Shown piece by piece: positions 22,495-36,085 of a stretch of DNA of 64,000 nt. The stretch covers positions 310,001 to 374,000 of the forward strand of contig JANUWF010000008.1 of NCBI GenBank assembly GCA_026120185.1. Reading direction: 5' to 3'. A program made the translations under genes and the position numbers. The notes under the pieces were generated by a model that saw only the letters and a program-made list of their open reading frames with translations, was not told the DNA's origin and did not search any database. Position 1 is the stretch's first letter. Each line of letters begins with the position of its first letter. The stretch is from Voacanga thouarsii (lineage: Eukaryota; Streptophyta; Magnoliopsida; Gentianales; Apocynaceae).

Positions 22495-23688
22495 TCAAAC
22501 AAGAATCTTTTTGTGAAGATAAAAATATAAGTTTATGCTCTCCAACATAAAGCTCATTTTCTCCTCATCCTCACTTTTCTTCTTTGTAGCCTCTCTCTCA
22601 TTATTTTCATGCTTCAAGCACAAGAAAGTCTCACTCATTTTGTTTCCATCATCTTTCTTTTTTGTGCTCTCGTTAAGCTCTTCTATTTTCCTCTCTTTTT
22701 TTTGCTTCTTTTTTCTCAACTCTTTTCTTTTGTTGTCTTCTTCTGTCATGATGTTTTTATCTTTAACCACCTCACGAGGGGGTAATAGAAGTAGTATGAT
22801 CTTCTTTCCATCATTCTCCAATGTATATTTATTCTCTCTCCCCTTATGCACCACATTCCTATCAAACATCCATGGCCTTCCTAATAAAACATGCCCCATT
22901 TACATTGGGAACACATCACATAGCACCACAACTTTATAGGCCTCCATAGCAAACTCAACCTCAACTTCTTTCTTTACTTTAATTTCACCACAATCACTCA
23001 ACCAATGGAGTTTGTATGGTTTAGGATGTTTCATAGTTTCTAATCCCAAGTCCTCCACTAAGGTAACACTTATCACATTTGTACTTCCCCCATCAATAAT
23101 CAAACTACAAAGCTTTAGTTGGATAAGGCAACTAGTGTAAAAGATATTACTCTTTTGTGAATTATCCTCATTCTCAACATCATTCGCACACTCAATCTTT
23201 CTAGCAACACCAATCAATGGCAAAACATTCCCAACCTCAAGCCTTTCCTTATTACCCTCTTCTTTTCTAGGCTTTTGGGTTGTTCGCAATGATAGTTTTG
23301 GTGGCTTATTTTTCTGGTTTGGTGAATATTGAAAAATGGGATTGGTATATATGGACTTCCTATGATAGGTCCCTTTCCTTACACCTATCAATTTTTTAGT
23401 CATTTTTTTGCCCTCATGTCTTATTGGAATTTTTAGATAACCTACCTTAAATTGCTCTCCACTTCCCTTCATTGGTTGCTCATATAATGGGGGTGGAGGT
23501 TTGTACTCATTTTTCACTCTAAGGCTATCTCCCTTTTTTGTATTCATTGAGACTTGGCTTTGGTTAGATTTTATCTCCTCAATGTCCTTCCTCATGCCTT
23601 CCATTTTTGCTTGAAAAATTTCAAAGGCAGCGCAAATATCAAATGAAGTTCCTTGGGACATTGTATTAAGAATTTCAAGGGTTCTCAC
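22495..23688 (-). pseudogene. Element B gag-like / aspartic protease gene with one stop
   Basis: A 262-codon frame (23688-22900) ends at a TAA and continues in the same frame for another 134 codons (22899-22495), so one nonsense change separates the parts. The N-terminal region has a helical, glutamate/lysine-rich segment (AKMEGMRKDIEEIKSNQ) followed by a proline-rich stretch. The protease active site is LIIDGGSTNVIS, at about residue 200, and the flap region HVLLGRPWMFDRNVVHKG follows the stop. The C-terminal tail is lysine/glutamate-rich. The capsid core and CCHC knuckle expected of Ty3 gag are missing. The open frame on the opposite strand (22535-22939) is its shadow. Confidence 0.85.
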
Positions 23689-24690
23689 TTAGGAAATTTG
23701 GATAAAAGGAGAAAGTAATGCCTCACAATCACTCCCTTATGTGTATCCACTCAAGAATTAACTCTCCTTTGGCTTTTAAAAAGAATTAGCTCATACTCTT
23801 GCCTTTTTTAAGCACTCAATTTCCTTAATGAGTTCTTTCCACAAAAATTTCCCCAATTGCTTTGGAGCTAGTCCAAACTTGACAAGTTTACTAACCCTCT
23901 AAGGATAATCAACTAGACTTAGATGGAAGTTTGATCATCAACAACAATGAGCCTCAAGGAGTTTATATCAAGAGTCAATGAATTCAAGAAAGTTCAACAA
24001 CTTTAATGACTAAGGAATGAGTGAATGGACAAGACCTAATAGGATTTTCAATGAAGCTTTAGAAGTTCAAGAACATTACACTTAAGAATAAGAGTAAGAA
24101 TTTAACAACTATAATGATTTCAATTAGTCAAGTAATCCCCCAAAACATGAGTTCTTAGGAGTTTAACAATAATAGAAAGTGTTCGCAAAAGAATTGATTG
24201 CAATTTCAAGGCTCTAGGTTCACTCAAACAAAATATCAAACACTTGAGGTGCAACCTTGCAACTCAATGGGTTTCAAAATTTTTACATTTGCAGCAACCC
24301 AAAAACTCAATAATCACGAGAAAAATTAATCCCCGATTATTATACTTAATATCAAGGAATAATTTCTCAACAAGTAGAAGTTAAAAACATGAGTTTTATA
24401 GTTCACAAATTTAGCATAAAAATGAGTTACGAGATTCTTTTTGAGCTCAACAAATTTGCAGTAAATAAACCCAAAAAATCATAAGATTTGGGCACTTCAA
24501 ATAGCTACTCAAGCATCAACCCAACATACAAGATCAATTTTTCAACAAGAAAATCAAGAAAAATCAAAGTTTTGAAGATATTTTTGAAGCACCTTCCTTA
24601 GTGACGAGTTTGCTCTGTTTTTTTTTTTTTTTTTTGAAACTTTGAAGCCTTTGTCTTGAAGAACCAAGCTTTGATAAGAATCAAAGCTTT
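23689..24690 (-). other. Element B leader region
   Basis: Non-coding leader between the primer site and the gag-like gene, AT-rich, with a T16-type homopolymer near 24620. The 73-codon open frame at 24554-24775 crosses into the LTR and is not a gene. Confidence 0.6.
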
Positions 24691-24713
24691 CCTCTCTCTG
24701 ATACCAAACTATT
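24691..24713 (-). other. Element B primer-binding site
   Basis: On the minus strand, directly after the 5' LTR, the sequence reads TTTGGTATCAGAGAG, close to the TGGTATCAGAGC site complementary to initiator methionine tRNA used by many plant LTR retrotransposons. Confidence 0.8.
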
Positions 24714-25841
24714 TGATATGATCTTGGCGGTGATTCTCTATTGAATTTCGTGGCTAAATTTGGGGCAAAATTCAAGACCCATTTAAGAACTCAAAATAGT
24801 GAAATTAGTGAAGAAATAAGATACCCAATTCAAATACTAGGACCCTAAGCCTAAATAGAGAACTTAGAACACTAGAAATGAGAATCAAGTCATCCAAATT
24901 ACAACCAAAGACCCTTGATTCAAAAAGAAACCAAGAACACTTAGAAGAAGATGATTTAGGCAATCAACTTTACCTCTAACAAGAACCTTAGATTACCTAT
25001 AACCTATAAAACCCAAATTAGCAAGCTAATTGATCTATCTTAAAATGGTTTATAGACTCAATAAATAAGGAAGGATTAGGCCCTAAGAATGGTCTTGATG
25101 TTCATCAGATTTATCCTGGAGGAATCACCTCTCAAAAGCTCTCAAAGGAGGCTCTTTGATTTCTATCAATATTCAAAGTTGTTACATTGAAATGTTATAA
25201 TGCTATATATATAAGCATCTAAACCTAACTAAGCTGAGATGAAATCTTAGCCTTTCAAACCTTTAAAAGGTCCAAAATATCCCTATTACAAAATAAAAGT
25301 CATTGGAGTTAAATTAAAAACAAAAGTAAAAACAAAAAAAGGAAAATATCAAAACAGGGCTGTGCTCGAAGTGACTTAGCACCAGCTAGACTTGTCAGTC
25401 CTAGCACCAGGTGGGCATTGTAAAAGTTAAGCCAACAGGGCGAGTAGACCTGGAGCTAAGTAGCCTTGCTGGGACTGGCACCGAGTGAGCAATGTTCTCC
25501 ACCGCCGGCTTATTTTCTCTTACCTTCAACCCTTCTCTTGTGCTGCTCTGATCCTTCACACAAATTGTTGTTTAAGCCTTGATCTTTTTAGCCCTTCTTT
25601 GATCCTCCATCGCTTAATAACTTTCTTGATTCTTGATTTGTCTTCTTGAAGGTTCTACAATCTTCTTTTTGGCACCCACTTCTTAACAATCTTTATATTT
25701 CTTGGCATGCTGGCTTGTTTGGTTTGAATCCTCCATTAAAAGCCTTCATAATTTAAATTCTTTCTTGACACCATGGAATGAATTTTGAATCTCTATCCCC
25801 CTTCTTTAGCTTTGACACGATGCTTGGGTGGATTCCTATCA
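24714..25841 (-). repeat. Element B 5' LTR (1128 bp)
   Basis: Starts (plus strand) TGATATGATCTTGGCGG and ends GGATTCCTATCA, followed by the AAAGT target duplication. Confidence 0.9.
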
Positions 25842-25846
25842 AAAGT

Positions 25847-28774
25847 CATGCATGGCATAGCATCTTATATTGTATTTGCTAAATTTAGGTTATTTTTATG
25901 AAGTATATGTAATTTATGTGTTTGCTATTTCATGGAGTTATTTATTTGGATATAGTTGTGCTATATGAGGTGGTAGAGCTTTTGTTCTTATGGAGTAGAA
26001 TGTAATGAAAGAAAAATGAAGTGAGTTGAATTGGATTTATGGGAATTTATTTGGAGAATATTTACAGATGAATTATTGTGGAATAGTGATTGGAGCTTGG
26101 TAAGTATTCTTTGGTGACTTGAGTTCAAATCCCAACTCCAGCAAACCTTTTCCTTTTTTTTTTCCCCTAATTAAACCCTTTTCCCCCTATGTTTTCTCCA
26201 CTCAGCCGAAATTCTTAGGGCTAGCCGCCACCTTAATTTCCCACCTCCTAAAATATAAGAATGTGATTATGTTAGGTTTTTTTCTAAAAAGAATTCAAGC
26301 AAATTAAATTCCTATTATTTTCTAGTTAGTATTTTATTCTAATCTTTTAGGAATTTAAAATATTTCAACATTTGAAATTTTCTAAAGTTTTTATCCAAAG
26401 GATTTATTATGAAAATAAAATATAGAACCATTTATCTTGGAAGATATATTTTAGCTATTATTTTAAATAGAAGAAAAGTCTCTTCAAATTAATTTTCTCT
26501 CAAGAGTTTTAATTGGAAATAAAGAGATAATGTTAAATTTTTAATGGACATAAATATTTCTTAGAATTAGGCAATTTTCAAAAATTAGGAGTTAGGATGA
26601 AGGAAAAATTCAGCTTTATCACATAAAAACTAGATTTTATCTCTAAATATGATTATCCTTTAATTACTTATTTTTGCCTAAAATAAATTGGAATATTAAC
26701 TAAATTATTTCTTGGATTAATATCCTAGTTTTATTACTTGAATTTTCTGGAAAAATAGAATGCCCTAGCCACCACTTTGATAGACATTTTAGTTCCACTC
26801 AAACTCTCTAAAATATAGGAGAAACCTATCCTAAGTAGTTTTAACCAATCAAAATTCTTTTAGCCCAAATAAACAACCAGATTTTCTCCTTTCTTTTCAC
26901 CCTAGTTTTGGCCACCCTAAGCACACACATACACGAAAATCATCAGCCCATATTGCTCTGAAACTCTCTCTTGTGTTAGACAAAAACAACACACCAAATG
27001 ACCTCATTTTTTCTTCTCTTCTTTTTACCATTGCAAGAACCAAAACTCAGCCCTTCTTTTCCTCCTTTTCTCTCTTATTTTCGGCCATAATAGCAACCAA
27101 AAACCTGCCATAAATCCCTTCTAAAAGCTGCTCAATTTCGGCCACAACAAAAAGAACCAAAAGCTGTCATTTTCCCTTGTTGTGATCAAGAGTACAAAAC
27201 AAGGTGAACTTCTCCTAAACACTAAAACACCTAAACCTCATTTATTTCCTTTATCAAACTAGCCTTCAATCAAACCCTAAATCCTTCCTAACAAATGAAA
27301 ATTCCAGCCACCACCTCCTCCGAGCATTTGGCCATCATTCCAATCATCACCAAAACCTTCAACCTCTAAAATTTTAATCAATTCCTCTTATCTTTTCCTC
27401 CGAAATTTTGAACAAAAGGGGGTTGATTTACCCCAATCTCGTGTGGTTTTTGAACTAAGGAAACCAAGAGGAACAAATCAACTCTTCTTCCCAAAGTGAA
27501 CTCAATGAAACATCAAAGGCACCACCTTTGCTCATATTTGTGTCGATTAAGAGGTATTTGAGGCTAAACTCTTCTGATTTAAATAAGGTTAATTTTATAG
27601 TGGTGCTATTATGCATGAAGCCTAGCATGAAAGCATGATTAGATTAGATTGATGAGTTTTATGGTGCAATATTTTGAACTATGCATATGGAGTAAAATAT
27701 GGTTAGATATTGCTATGATGACTTAGATCTAATGCATGTTGAATAAAGATGAGATATTTTTTTTATGCAAATAGGGCTAATATATGGTGTTGAAGGTGGT
27801 TGAATATGGAAGATGATTTGATTTGATTATATTCACGCATAATGATGAGTTGCAAGACAAAGGAAAGATATAGAGGTGATTTAATGAATTAATCCATCTA
27901 GATACCATGGATGATTTAGGTGATTATTAATATCATGGGGATTCATGATGCATGATGATAGTGGCTTAATATTTAGATTCTAATTGTAGAATCATTGATT
28001 TTAGATAAGGAAAAAATTTGAAGTGAGGACAAGCATTAGCTTTAGTTAATTATTTGGAATATTCAAGTAAGTCCATGCATAACTATTTTGCTAAATAGTA
28101 CATGTTTGCAAGCCTTTTGTACAATGATATTGAAATAATGTCAATATGATGATTGACATGAGGATTGAAATGATGCTTGAAACATGATGAAATATTATTG
28201 TTGCATTATGATACTTGGATTGAGAACGTGGATATTTTGATCCCTAAAAGCTTTTATCAATTCTCAACTTTTAATTGAAAATGATTTTCTTTCCTTCATG
28301 ATCAAACTGTTTTGAAAAGTTTGATGTGAAAACCACGTTTTGCAAAGACTATCCAATAATTGTGAAAACAAGGAGAAAATGATTCTACACCTAAATGGTG
28401 AGCGTTGAGTACTCAACGGGAGTAGGCTGGTAGTACTAGTCTTGGAGAGTTACAGTGAGTCTTCTGGCAAGAAGCCACCTCCAGAAAAGGAGCTCTACTT
28501 AAAGAGATGACAATATTACTTAGTTACGCCGGTCTAAACTAGCATGTTGGTCTGTGTGGACTTTATTTTTCGGGTTGGACAATTGGTGTGTTGGGTGTAG
28601 AGATGGAGGAGTATCTCACCCTAGTAGATGGATCACCTACTACCAAGTGTTGAATGGTTACATTGGGAAGCTATCATGATGGTAATCATGATATGGACTT
28701 GATAGTATTATTGAATCATTAATAATCACTTTTTGATTCTATTATATTCATGAGTGGATGACTTATTGAGAATT
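25847..28774 (+). mobile_element. LTR 'A', main part
   Basis: It resumes after the AAAGT duplication with CATGCATGGCATAGC and aligns with LTR B from 28.8 kb (for example TTATTTGGATATAG at about 25950 and 28907) through to TGACTTATTGAGA near 28765. It ends where LTR B starts at 28775, about 300 bp short of the conserved LTR end. It contains the tRNA-like segment at 26081-26146. Small open frames, such as the one at 26119-26307, are incidental. Confidence 0.75.
26081..26146 (+). promoter_or_regulatory. tRNA-like segment in LTR A
   Basis: The segment carries a degenerate A-box-like AATAGTGATTGGAGC and a B-box-like GAGTTCAAATCCC. It matches the same position in LTRs B, C and D, where the match to a tRNA gene is better. 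Confidence 0.5.
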
Positions 28775-31700
28775 TGTAATACCCCGTTTCGAACCCTTCC
28801 TTAGTTTTTGGTGAAACATCATATATTTTTATTTTATAAATTTAACTATTTCTTTTTTTGAAGCTTATGTGATTTATGTGTTTGATATTTTATGGAGTAA
28901 TTTATTTGGATATAGTTGGGTTATATAAGGTGGTAGAGCTGTTTGTTCGTATGGAGTAGAGTTTATTGGAAGAATAATGAAGTGAGTTGGATTAGATTTA
29001 TAGGAATTTAGTTAAGGGATATTCACACAAGAATCATTGTGGAATAGTGGTTAGAGCTTAGTGTGCATTCTTTGGTGACATGAGTTAAAATCTCGATTCT
29101 TGCAAACCTTCTCCTTCTTATTTCTATTTAAATTCTTTTCCCCTAAATTCCTCTCCTCTTGGCCGAAACCCCAAGGCTAGCCGCCACTTTGTTTTCCCAA
29201 CCCCTAAAATCCAGGAATGTGATTATTTTGGGGTTTTGCTAAAAAGGAATTATGGTAAATTAAATTTCTAATATTCTTTACTTAATATTTTATTCTAATC
29301 TGTTAGGAAGTTAAATATTCCAACATTTAGAATTTCTTAAAGATCTTATTCAAGGGATTTATTATGGAAAGAAAAAGATAGAAGCTGTGATTTTGGAAAC
29401 AAGATTTTATCACAAAAAATTACTATTCCCTAATTAATTATTTTTGCCTAAAATAAATTAGGACATTAACTCAATTATTTCTTTGACTAATATTCTATTT
29501 TTATTACTTGAATTTTCTGGGAAAAAAATAAAACCCTAGCTGCCACTAATGGATGTTTTAATTACTCTCCAACTCTCTAAAATACCCTAAGTAATTTTAA
29601 CCAATCAAAGTTCTTTTAAGTTAAGCAAATAACCCGATTTCCCCCTCTCCTTTACACACAACACACAAAAATTCCAGCCTTCATTACTCCCAAAATCCTC
29701 TCTTGTTTTAGCCAAAAACAATTACACAAAAGCCATCACCTTTCTTCTTCTCTTTTTGCCAATACAAGAGTCGAGAAAGCAACCTTTTTCCTCATTATTT
29801 TGGTCATCTTGGCAACCAAAAACCAGCCCCAAAAACTAACCAAAACCTGATCAAATTCGGCCACGCCAAGAGAGACCAAAAGCTTCCATTTTTCCTTCTT
29901 GTGATCAAGAGTCCAAAATAAGATAAACTTCTCCTAAACACTAAAACACCTAACTCCAACCTACTCCCATCATCAAACTAACCCTCAATCAAACCCTAAA
30001 CACCCTCTACTGCACAAAAATTCCAGCCTCCAACTCTCTTCAATATTTCGGCCAAAACAACACCAATTTCCACCGAAACTAGAATCTAAGAACAAGGTAA
30101 GCAACTCTTCAATCTTCATCAACTCTCCTTTCATTCTACTCTTCTTTTTCTTCTAAATGTAGGTCATCAATGGGCTAATTCTTCGCCCCTCTTGTTGGAG
30201 ATTTTCAAACCAAGGGTCCAAGAGCCACCAATCAACTCTTCTTTCTAAAGTAAACTCAATCAGGCACCAAAGGTGCCACTTTTGCTCTTTGTGTGCTATC
30301 AAAAAGGTATTTAAGGCTTAACTCTTTTAATTTAAACTAGGGTACGGTGATAATGCATGAACTTAGCATGAAGGCATGATTAGACTAGATGAATGAACTT
30401 TGATGGTGCAATACATTGACCTAGGCATATATGGTGTTGAATATGGCTAAATATTGTTATGATGACCTAGACCTATTTTATGTTGAATAAAGATGAGATC
30501 TTCTGATGCAATTAGGGTTAATATATGGAGTTAATGGTAGTTGATTATGGAAGTCATTGCATAGTTGATACGAATAGATTATAAGCATACATAATGATAA
30601 GATGTATGACCATTGAAAGCTGTAGAGGTGATCTAACGAATTAAACCATCTAGATGCTAATGGATGAATTAGATGAATGATATGATCATAGGAATTCATG
30701 ATGCATGAGGAGATAAGTAGATTCATATTTGGATTCTAATTATAGAATCATTGATTCTAGATAAGAAAGAAAGTGAAAGAGAGGACAAGCATTGCTTTGG
30801 TTGTTTGCTGAGAATATTCAAGTAAGTCCCTGTATAACTATTTTGCTAAATATTACATGTTTGTAAGTCTTTTGTACAACGGTATTAGAAGTAGTGTTAA
30901 TATGATGATTGACATGATGATTGAAATGAGGGTTGAATATGATGAAATATTATTGTAGTATTTTAACACTTGGATTGTAAACGTAGGTATTCTATTTTCT
31001 AAATGATTTTGTCAAACCTCAACTTTTAACTGAAACAATATCATTTTTCTTATCACTAAAACATTTTGAAAAGCTTAATGTGAAAACCACATTTTGCAAA
31101 GTTAAGGTAATCAACGATTGTGGAAACAAGGAAAATAATTCTGCACCTAAATGGTGTGCATTGAGTACTCAGCGAGGGAAAGCTAGCGGTACTAGTCTTG
31201 GATAGTTAGAGTGAGTCTTTTGGCAGGAGGCCACCTCCAAAAGATAACCTCTGCTTAAAGAGGCGACAGTACTATTTAGTCAGGTCAGTCTAAGATAGCA
31301 TGTTGGTCCATGTGGACTTTATTCCTCCGAATTGGACAACCAGTGTGTTGGGTTAGAAGTGGAGGAGTATCTCACCTTAGTGGGCGGATCACCCACTGCC
31401 CAATGTTGAACGGTTACATTGGGATGCTATTCTGGTGGTAACCATGATATGGACTTTTGAAATTATTATTGAATCAGTGCTAATCCATACTTTTTGAATC
31501 AATGGTGTTGATTGTTTTGGATATGATGGGCATTGCTCTACTCAATGACTGTTTATTGATGAAAATTGATTTGCAAGCATATTTTGGGGTGTTGATAATC
31601 ATGCATGCACGAAATGTTTAAATGTGACATCCGCAACAGGGGACTTATTGAGAGTGCTTTTATTGAGAGTGCTCTATATCATATTTTCACGAGAGTGCTT

Positions 31701-31953
31701 TTATTGAGCAGGTTGAAGGAATAAGAGATTATTATTTAGTTTATTTTGTTTTTTTTTTTTTTTATATTTCTTTTGAGAGACAATTGTTAGTTTCTGAATT
31801 TCAGACTTGTAAGCTTTGATTTCAAATGCAATAAGATTATCTTTTTATTTTATTTAGTCATTTTTCTTTTGTACTTCATTATAAAGACCCCTGGTCCATT
31901 GGATGGGGCGACATCCCCGCCCTATTTGGGTACGTAGGTAGTAGGGTGTTACA
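28775..31953 (+). mobile_element. Long Ty3-type LTR 'B2' (3179 bp), probable 5' LTR
   Basis: The start is TGTAATACCCCGTTTCG and the end GTAGTAGGGTGTTACA; just before the end is the conserved GGGGCGACATCCCCGCCC block that also closes LTRs C and D. It is followed directly by a mutated primer site and a gag-like start, so it is the 5' LTR of an element whose remaining interior was lost or displaced by element F. It shares the LTR A sequence throughout and carries the tRNA-like segment at 29041-29106. Confidence 0.8.
29041..29106 (+). promoter_or_regulatory. tRNA-like segment in LTR B2
   Basis: AATAGTGGTTAGAGC (A-box-like) is followed after about 25 bp by ATGAGTTAAAATCTC, a decayed B box. Position and sequence match LTR A. 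Confidence 0.5.
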
Positions 31954-31976
31954 ATTGATATCAAACATTAGGTTTA
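31954..31976 (+). other. Decayed primer-binding site after LTR B2
   Basis: ATTGATATCAAACATTAGG sits exactly where TTGGTATCAGAGC would start after the LTR; several bases differ. Confidence 0.6.
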
Positions 31977-32036
31977 GGCTATTGACTTGATTGAATAGTA
32001 CCTATGCCCTAGGAATTGAGATTTATTAAATAGTAC

Positions 32037-32396
32037 TTGAACACTAGGAATCAAGATTCAGTTATGACTTCTTTATTTTTTATTTATTGGATAACTAGAA
32101 GATCTGCAGCTATAACCAGAGACTGGCCTTTTGTGTGTGGTCCCACGAGTGGTAGAGCACCTAGCCCCATCCCTATACTAGATTCATCATCATCTAATTT
32201 GGAGACAGAACCCAAGGGTGGATTATTTTTGGGTGAAGACAAGGTAGACCATGAGCCACCTATGATAGAAGACTTTGGAGTAGAGGAAGAACTTGAGGAC
32301 CCGATACCTGAGATGCCTGCAGTTGAGGAGAATATGGTAGAGTATGAGAGAGATGATGAGGGGGAGATAAGGGATGGAGAAGCAAGCAATGGATAA
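32037..32396 (+). pseudogene. Gag N-terminal fragment of the LTR B2 element
   Basis: A 119-codon frame begins 84 bp after the LTR. It is rich in acidic residues (VEEELEDPIPEMPAVEE) with a serine/proline segment, like the variable N-termini of some plant Ty3 gag proteins. No capsid core or zinc knuckle is reached before element F begins at 32474. I treat it as a retroelement fragment because of its position after an LTR and primer site; the protein itself is not diagnostic. Confidence 0.5.
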
Positions 32397-32615
32397 TGAG
32401 AGTGAGGACGAGCTAGGAGGACTTGGGATTAAGGGGGAGATAGGAAAGCTTGAGGGCAAGGGTGAAGCAGAAGTGATATGATCTTGTGTTGGCAAATTTG
32501 TGGAACAATGGCCAACAAATGGGCAAAACCCTTGGCTAACAAGTATAAACCTAACAGTGAAAATTTATGGCAAAAGAAGAAATAAAACCGTTTAACTATT
32601 CCCTAGCACACCATT

Positions 32616-35600
32616 TGTTAGTGTTATGCCCTAGAGGCAATCACTTGTACGTTGTATATGACATATTTTATTTTAATAAAAGGCATTATTTATCTTACAG
32701 TTTTTTTTGTTTACTTTAGTTTTTTTTGTTTACTTTTATGTAATATAACTATTAGATAAAGTCCCTAGTACAACACTGTGTTAAAGAAATCATGATATAA
32801 GATTCCTACTACACTGTATAGTGTTTAGTACTTAAATAGTCCCTAGTCATAGTATTAATGAGATAGGACATCATTAATGTGTTAAGACTAGCATGTGTTA
32901 AACTTCCTGATTTGATCAGGTGGTGATTCTCATATCTGTGAGTATTGAGATACTCAAAGTTAACACATGGTTGACCTAGTTATAAGATAATCACATGGAT
33001 AACTATTTAGTGCCAGTGATATAATCTCAATATAGCAAACATGCAAGTATCCTTAGACTTGAGATCTCCAAGGTACTTTGTTTACTGAGCTTTGTGCTTT
33101 GATTCCAATTCTGGAGCCAGATCGAGGGCCGCCTATAGGATGAATATGTTAGTGTTATGCCCTAGAGGCAATCACTTGTACATTGTATATAACACATTTT
33201 ATTTTAATAAAAGGCATTATTTATCTTACAGTTTCTTTTATTTATTTTTGTGTAATATAACTGTTAGATAAACTCCGTAGTACAACATTGTGTTAAGGAA
33301 ATCATGATAAAGATCATGATATGAGATTCCTACTACACTATATAGTATTAGTACTTAAATAGTCCTTAGTCGTAGTATTAATGAGACAGGACAACATTAA
33401 TGCGTTAAGACTAGCATGTGTTAGACTTCCTGATTTGATTAGGCGGTGGTCTCATATCCATAAGTATTGAGATACTCAAAGTTAACACATGGATACTTGT
33501 TAACGGAACAAGTTCATTGAATGACCTAACTATGAGATAATCATATGGAAAACTATTTAGTGACAGTGATATAATTTCAATATAACAAACGTGCAAGTAT
33601 CCTTAGACTTGAGATCTCCAAGGTACTTTATTTGCTGAGCTTTGTGTTTTGATTCCAATCTTTGGAGCTAGATCGAGGGCCGCCTATGGGATGGATATTG
33701 GGCACATTGTGAGGTAAACAAAAGTAGTTGAGAGGGTCAATAAAGGATTCACCACTCCTAATAGTAGGGGCGAATATCTCACGGCCACTTGTAGGAATTA
33801 CTATTCAAGAAGTCTTTGGCTAAGGCGATTGTGTATTGGAAACAGTTCTAATTGATACACATCTAGAGTAGTGGGTTCCTGATACAAGTACTATTATATT
33901 CGGGCCAGAATTAATATATATTCTGGAGGGAGTTGGCACTAATTCTGTACTCCAAACGGGATGAGTATTGTATAGTGAAAGGAGTTAGTTGTACTGTAGT
34001 TTGTTATTGAAGGGTTTATGTCAAGCCACTTGACTTACTGGACTCTGGGTGGTCATGATGTGTTGCTAGATACTGCTCATAATCCGGGAATATGGGTTTA
34101 TTAATTGATGAATTAATAAATCAATCCTGATTAGAATTGATATGATTAATTCTAATTAATTATAGATTATTAATCTCAAAGACGTTTGAATTAATTCATA
34201 TTCGCTACCAATTGACTGAGAAACCTAATAGGTCACACACAATAAAGGGGGATTATATACTCAAGATGTTATTTGATAACATAGTGGGGTTAATTGCGAG
34301 AAAGAGAAGTTGTTATGGCCAAATTATAATTAGTTATAATTTATGGGCCAAATTATAATTGTGAAAACTTGATGTTTCCAATTATAATTAGGGAATTTTA
34401 ACTGTTTTAGAATTCTCAATATTCAGTGATTTTTTGTGACATATAAAGGATATGCATGAAACCCTAATGGGAGGGGTGATTCACGAAAAACCCTAGGGGC
34501 AACACACGACTCCTTCCCTCATTTCTCTCTCTCTCTCTCTCTCTCGTTTTCTTGCAACAAGAAGAACCCTAGCCGCCACTTTGTTTTCTGCTAGCACAGA
34601 GAAATCTTAGTGTTTGAGTGTCATCCTCCATGTGGATTTCTGTTAGAGATAATCACATACTGTGATTATAGTGGTTGGACATTCAACCCTCGTGGTGTTT
34701 GATCAAGAGGATTGCTAGATTGCGCCTCGACTTGAAGAAGGAAAAATTTTGTTTTTCGGACACTCAAAGAAAGGTAAAGCCTTTACCTTTGTTCTCTATG
34801 CAGGTCTTGGGATGGTATCTCAATCTTATTTTTCTGCTACGCCGTATATGATATGCGGGTGAGATACCAAACAGGATATTGGGTATATTGTGAGGTAAAC
34901 GAAAATAGTTGAAAGGGTCAATTATTGATTCACCACTTCTAATAGTAAGGGCAAATATCTCATGGCCACTTTTAGGAATTACTACTCATGAAGTCCTTGG
35001 CCAAGGCGACTGTGTATTGGAAACAATTCCAATTGATACACATCTAGAGTAGTGGGTTCCTGGTACAAGAACTATTATATTCGGCCTAGAATTATTATAT
35101 ATTCTGGAGGGAGTTGGCACTAATTCCGTACTCAAAATCGAATGAGATATTGTATGGTGAAAGGAGTTAATTGCACTGTAGTTTGTTATTGAATGGTTAT
35201 GTCAAGCCACTTGACTTCTTGGACGCTTGGGTGGTCATGATGTGTTGTTAGATACCATTTATGTTTTGGGAATATGGGTTTATTAATTGATGAATTGATA
35301 AACCAATCCTTATTAGAATTAATATGATTAATTCTAATTAATTATAGATTATTAATCTCAAAGAAGTTTGGATTAATACATATTTGCTACCAATTGACTG
35401 AAAAACCTAATAGGTCACACACAATAGAGGATTATATACTCAAGATGTTATTTGATAACATAGTGGGGCTAATTGCGAGAAAGAGAAATTGTTCTGGCCA
35501 AATTATAATTAGTTATAATTTATGATCCAAATTGTAATTGTGAGAACTTGGTGTTTCCAATTACAATTAGGAAATTCTAACTGTTTTAGAATTCTCAGAT

Positions 35601-36085
35601 GGAGTATTTTCAACAGGATTATTTCATGGTATATAGGATATGCATGATTCTTTGTGTGAGTGTGATTAACGAATTACAACTCCAAACCCTAGAGGATATA
35701 CGATCATTTTCTTTTCTTCTCTCTCTCTCTCTCTCTCTCTCATTGTTCTTCACTATAAACCCTAGCCGCCATCTTGTTTCTGCTAGCATAGAAAATCTTG
35801 GTTCTTGAGAGTGATCCTCCATGTGAATTTCTGTTAGAGGTAATCACACACTGTGATTATAGTGGTTGGACATTCAACTTTCGTGGTGTTTGATCAAGAG
35901 GATTGCTGGATCGTGCCTCGACTTGAAGAAGGAAAAATTTTATTTTTCAGATGCTCAAAGAAAGGTAAAGCTGTTACCTTTGTTCTCTATATGCCTTGTT
36001 TTCCACACGTATGCAGATCCTGGGTTTGTATCTCGTTCTTATTTTTTCCACTGCGCCATATATGATATGCGTGAGATACCCAACA
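32616..36085 (+). mobile_element. Solo LTR 1, interrupted by solo LTR 2
   Basis: The left part (32616-33146) begins TGTTAGTGTTATGCCCTAGA; the right part (34874-36085) ends GAGATACCCAACA. Joined without the insert it is about 1.74 kb, the same as the copy at 58148-59884. Flanks are CCATT (32611-32615) and CCTTT (36086-36090), a 4/5 target duplication. No internal region is present. Open frames at 35599-36126 are translations of LTR sequence. Confidence 0.88.
33147..34873 (+). mobile_element. Solo LTR 2, nested in solo LTR 1
   Basis: A full 1727-bp copy of the same family, from TGTTAGTGTTATGCC to GAGATACCAAACA. Flanks GAATA (33142-33146) and GGATA (34874-34878) fit a 5-bp target duplication with one change. 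A CT microsatellite lies at about 34520-34545. Confidence 0.88.

Larger units (their letters stand above)
21477..25841 (-). mobile_element. Complete gag-protease-only LTR retrotransposon 'B' (4.4 kb)
   Basis: Both LTRs, both ends and the target duplication are visible. On the plus strand, copies of TGATATGATCTTGG start at 21477 and 24714, and copies of GGATTCCTATCA end at 22442 and 25841. AAAGT flanks the element on both sides (21472-21476 and 25842-25846), an exact 5-bp duplication. The element is read on the minus strand: 5' LTR at right, primer site next to it, polypurine tract next to the left LTR. The 2.3-kb interior encodes only a short gag-like region and a protease, with no reverse transcriptase, RNase H or integrase, so it would need enzymes from a related element such as F. 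Confidence 0.92.

Noticed and set aside
22535..22939. 134-codon plus-strand frame rich in Ser and Phe
   Set aside because: It is antisense to the element B protease tail, whose flap motif is on the minus strand; the composition reflects the complement of a Lys/Glu-rich tail.
28775..31953. LTR A plus LTR B2 as a tandem-LTR pair from unequal exchange
   Set aside because: No internal sequence or shared boundary duplication supports it; A stops about 300 bp before its expected end, so interruption or truncation fits better, though this is not proven.
32037..32396. 119-codon acidic frame as a host gene
   Set aside because: It starts 84 bp after an LTR and a decayed primer site and has no host-gene features; more likely a gag N-terminus.
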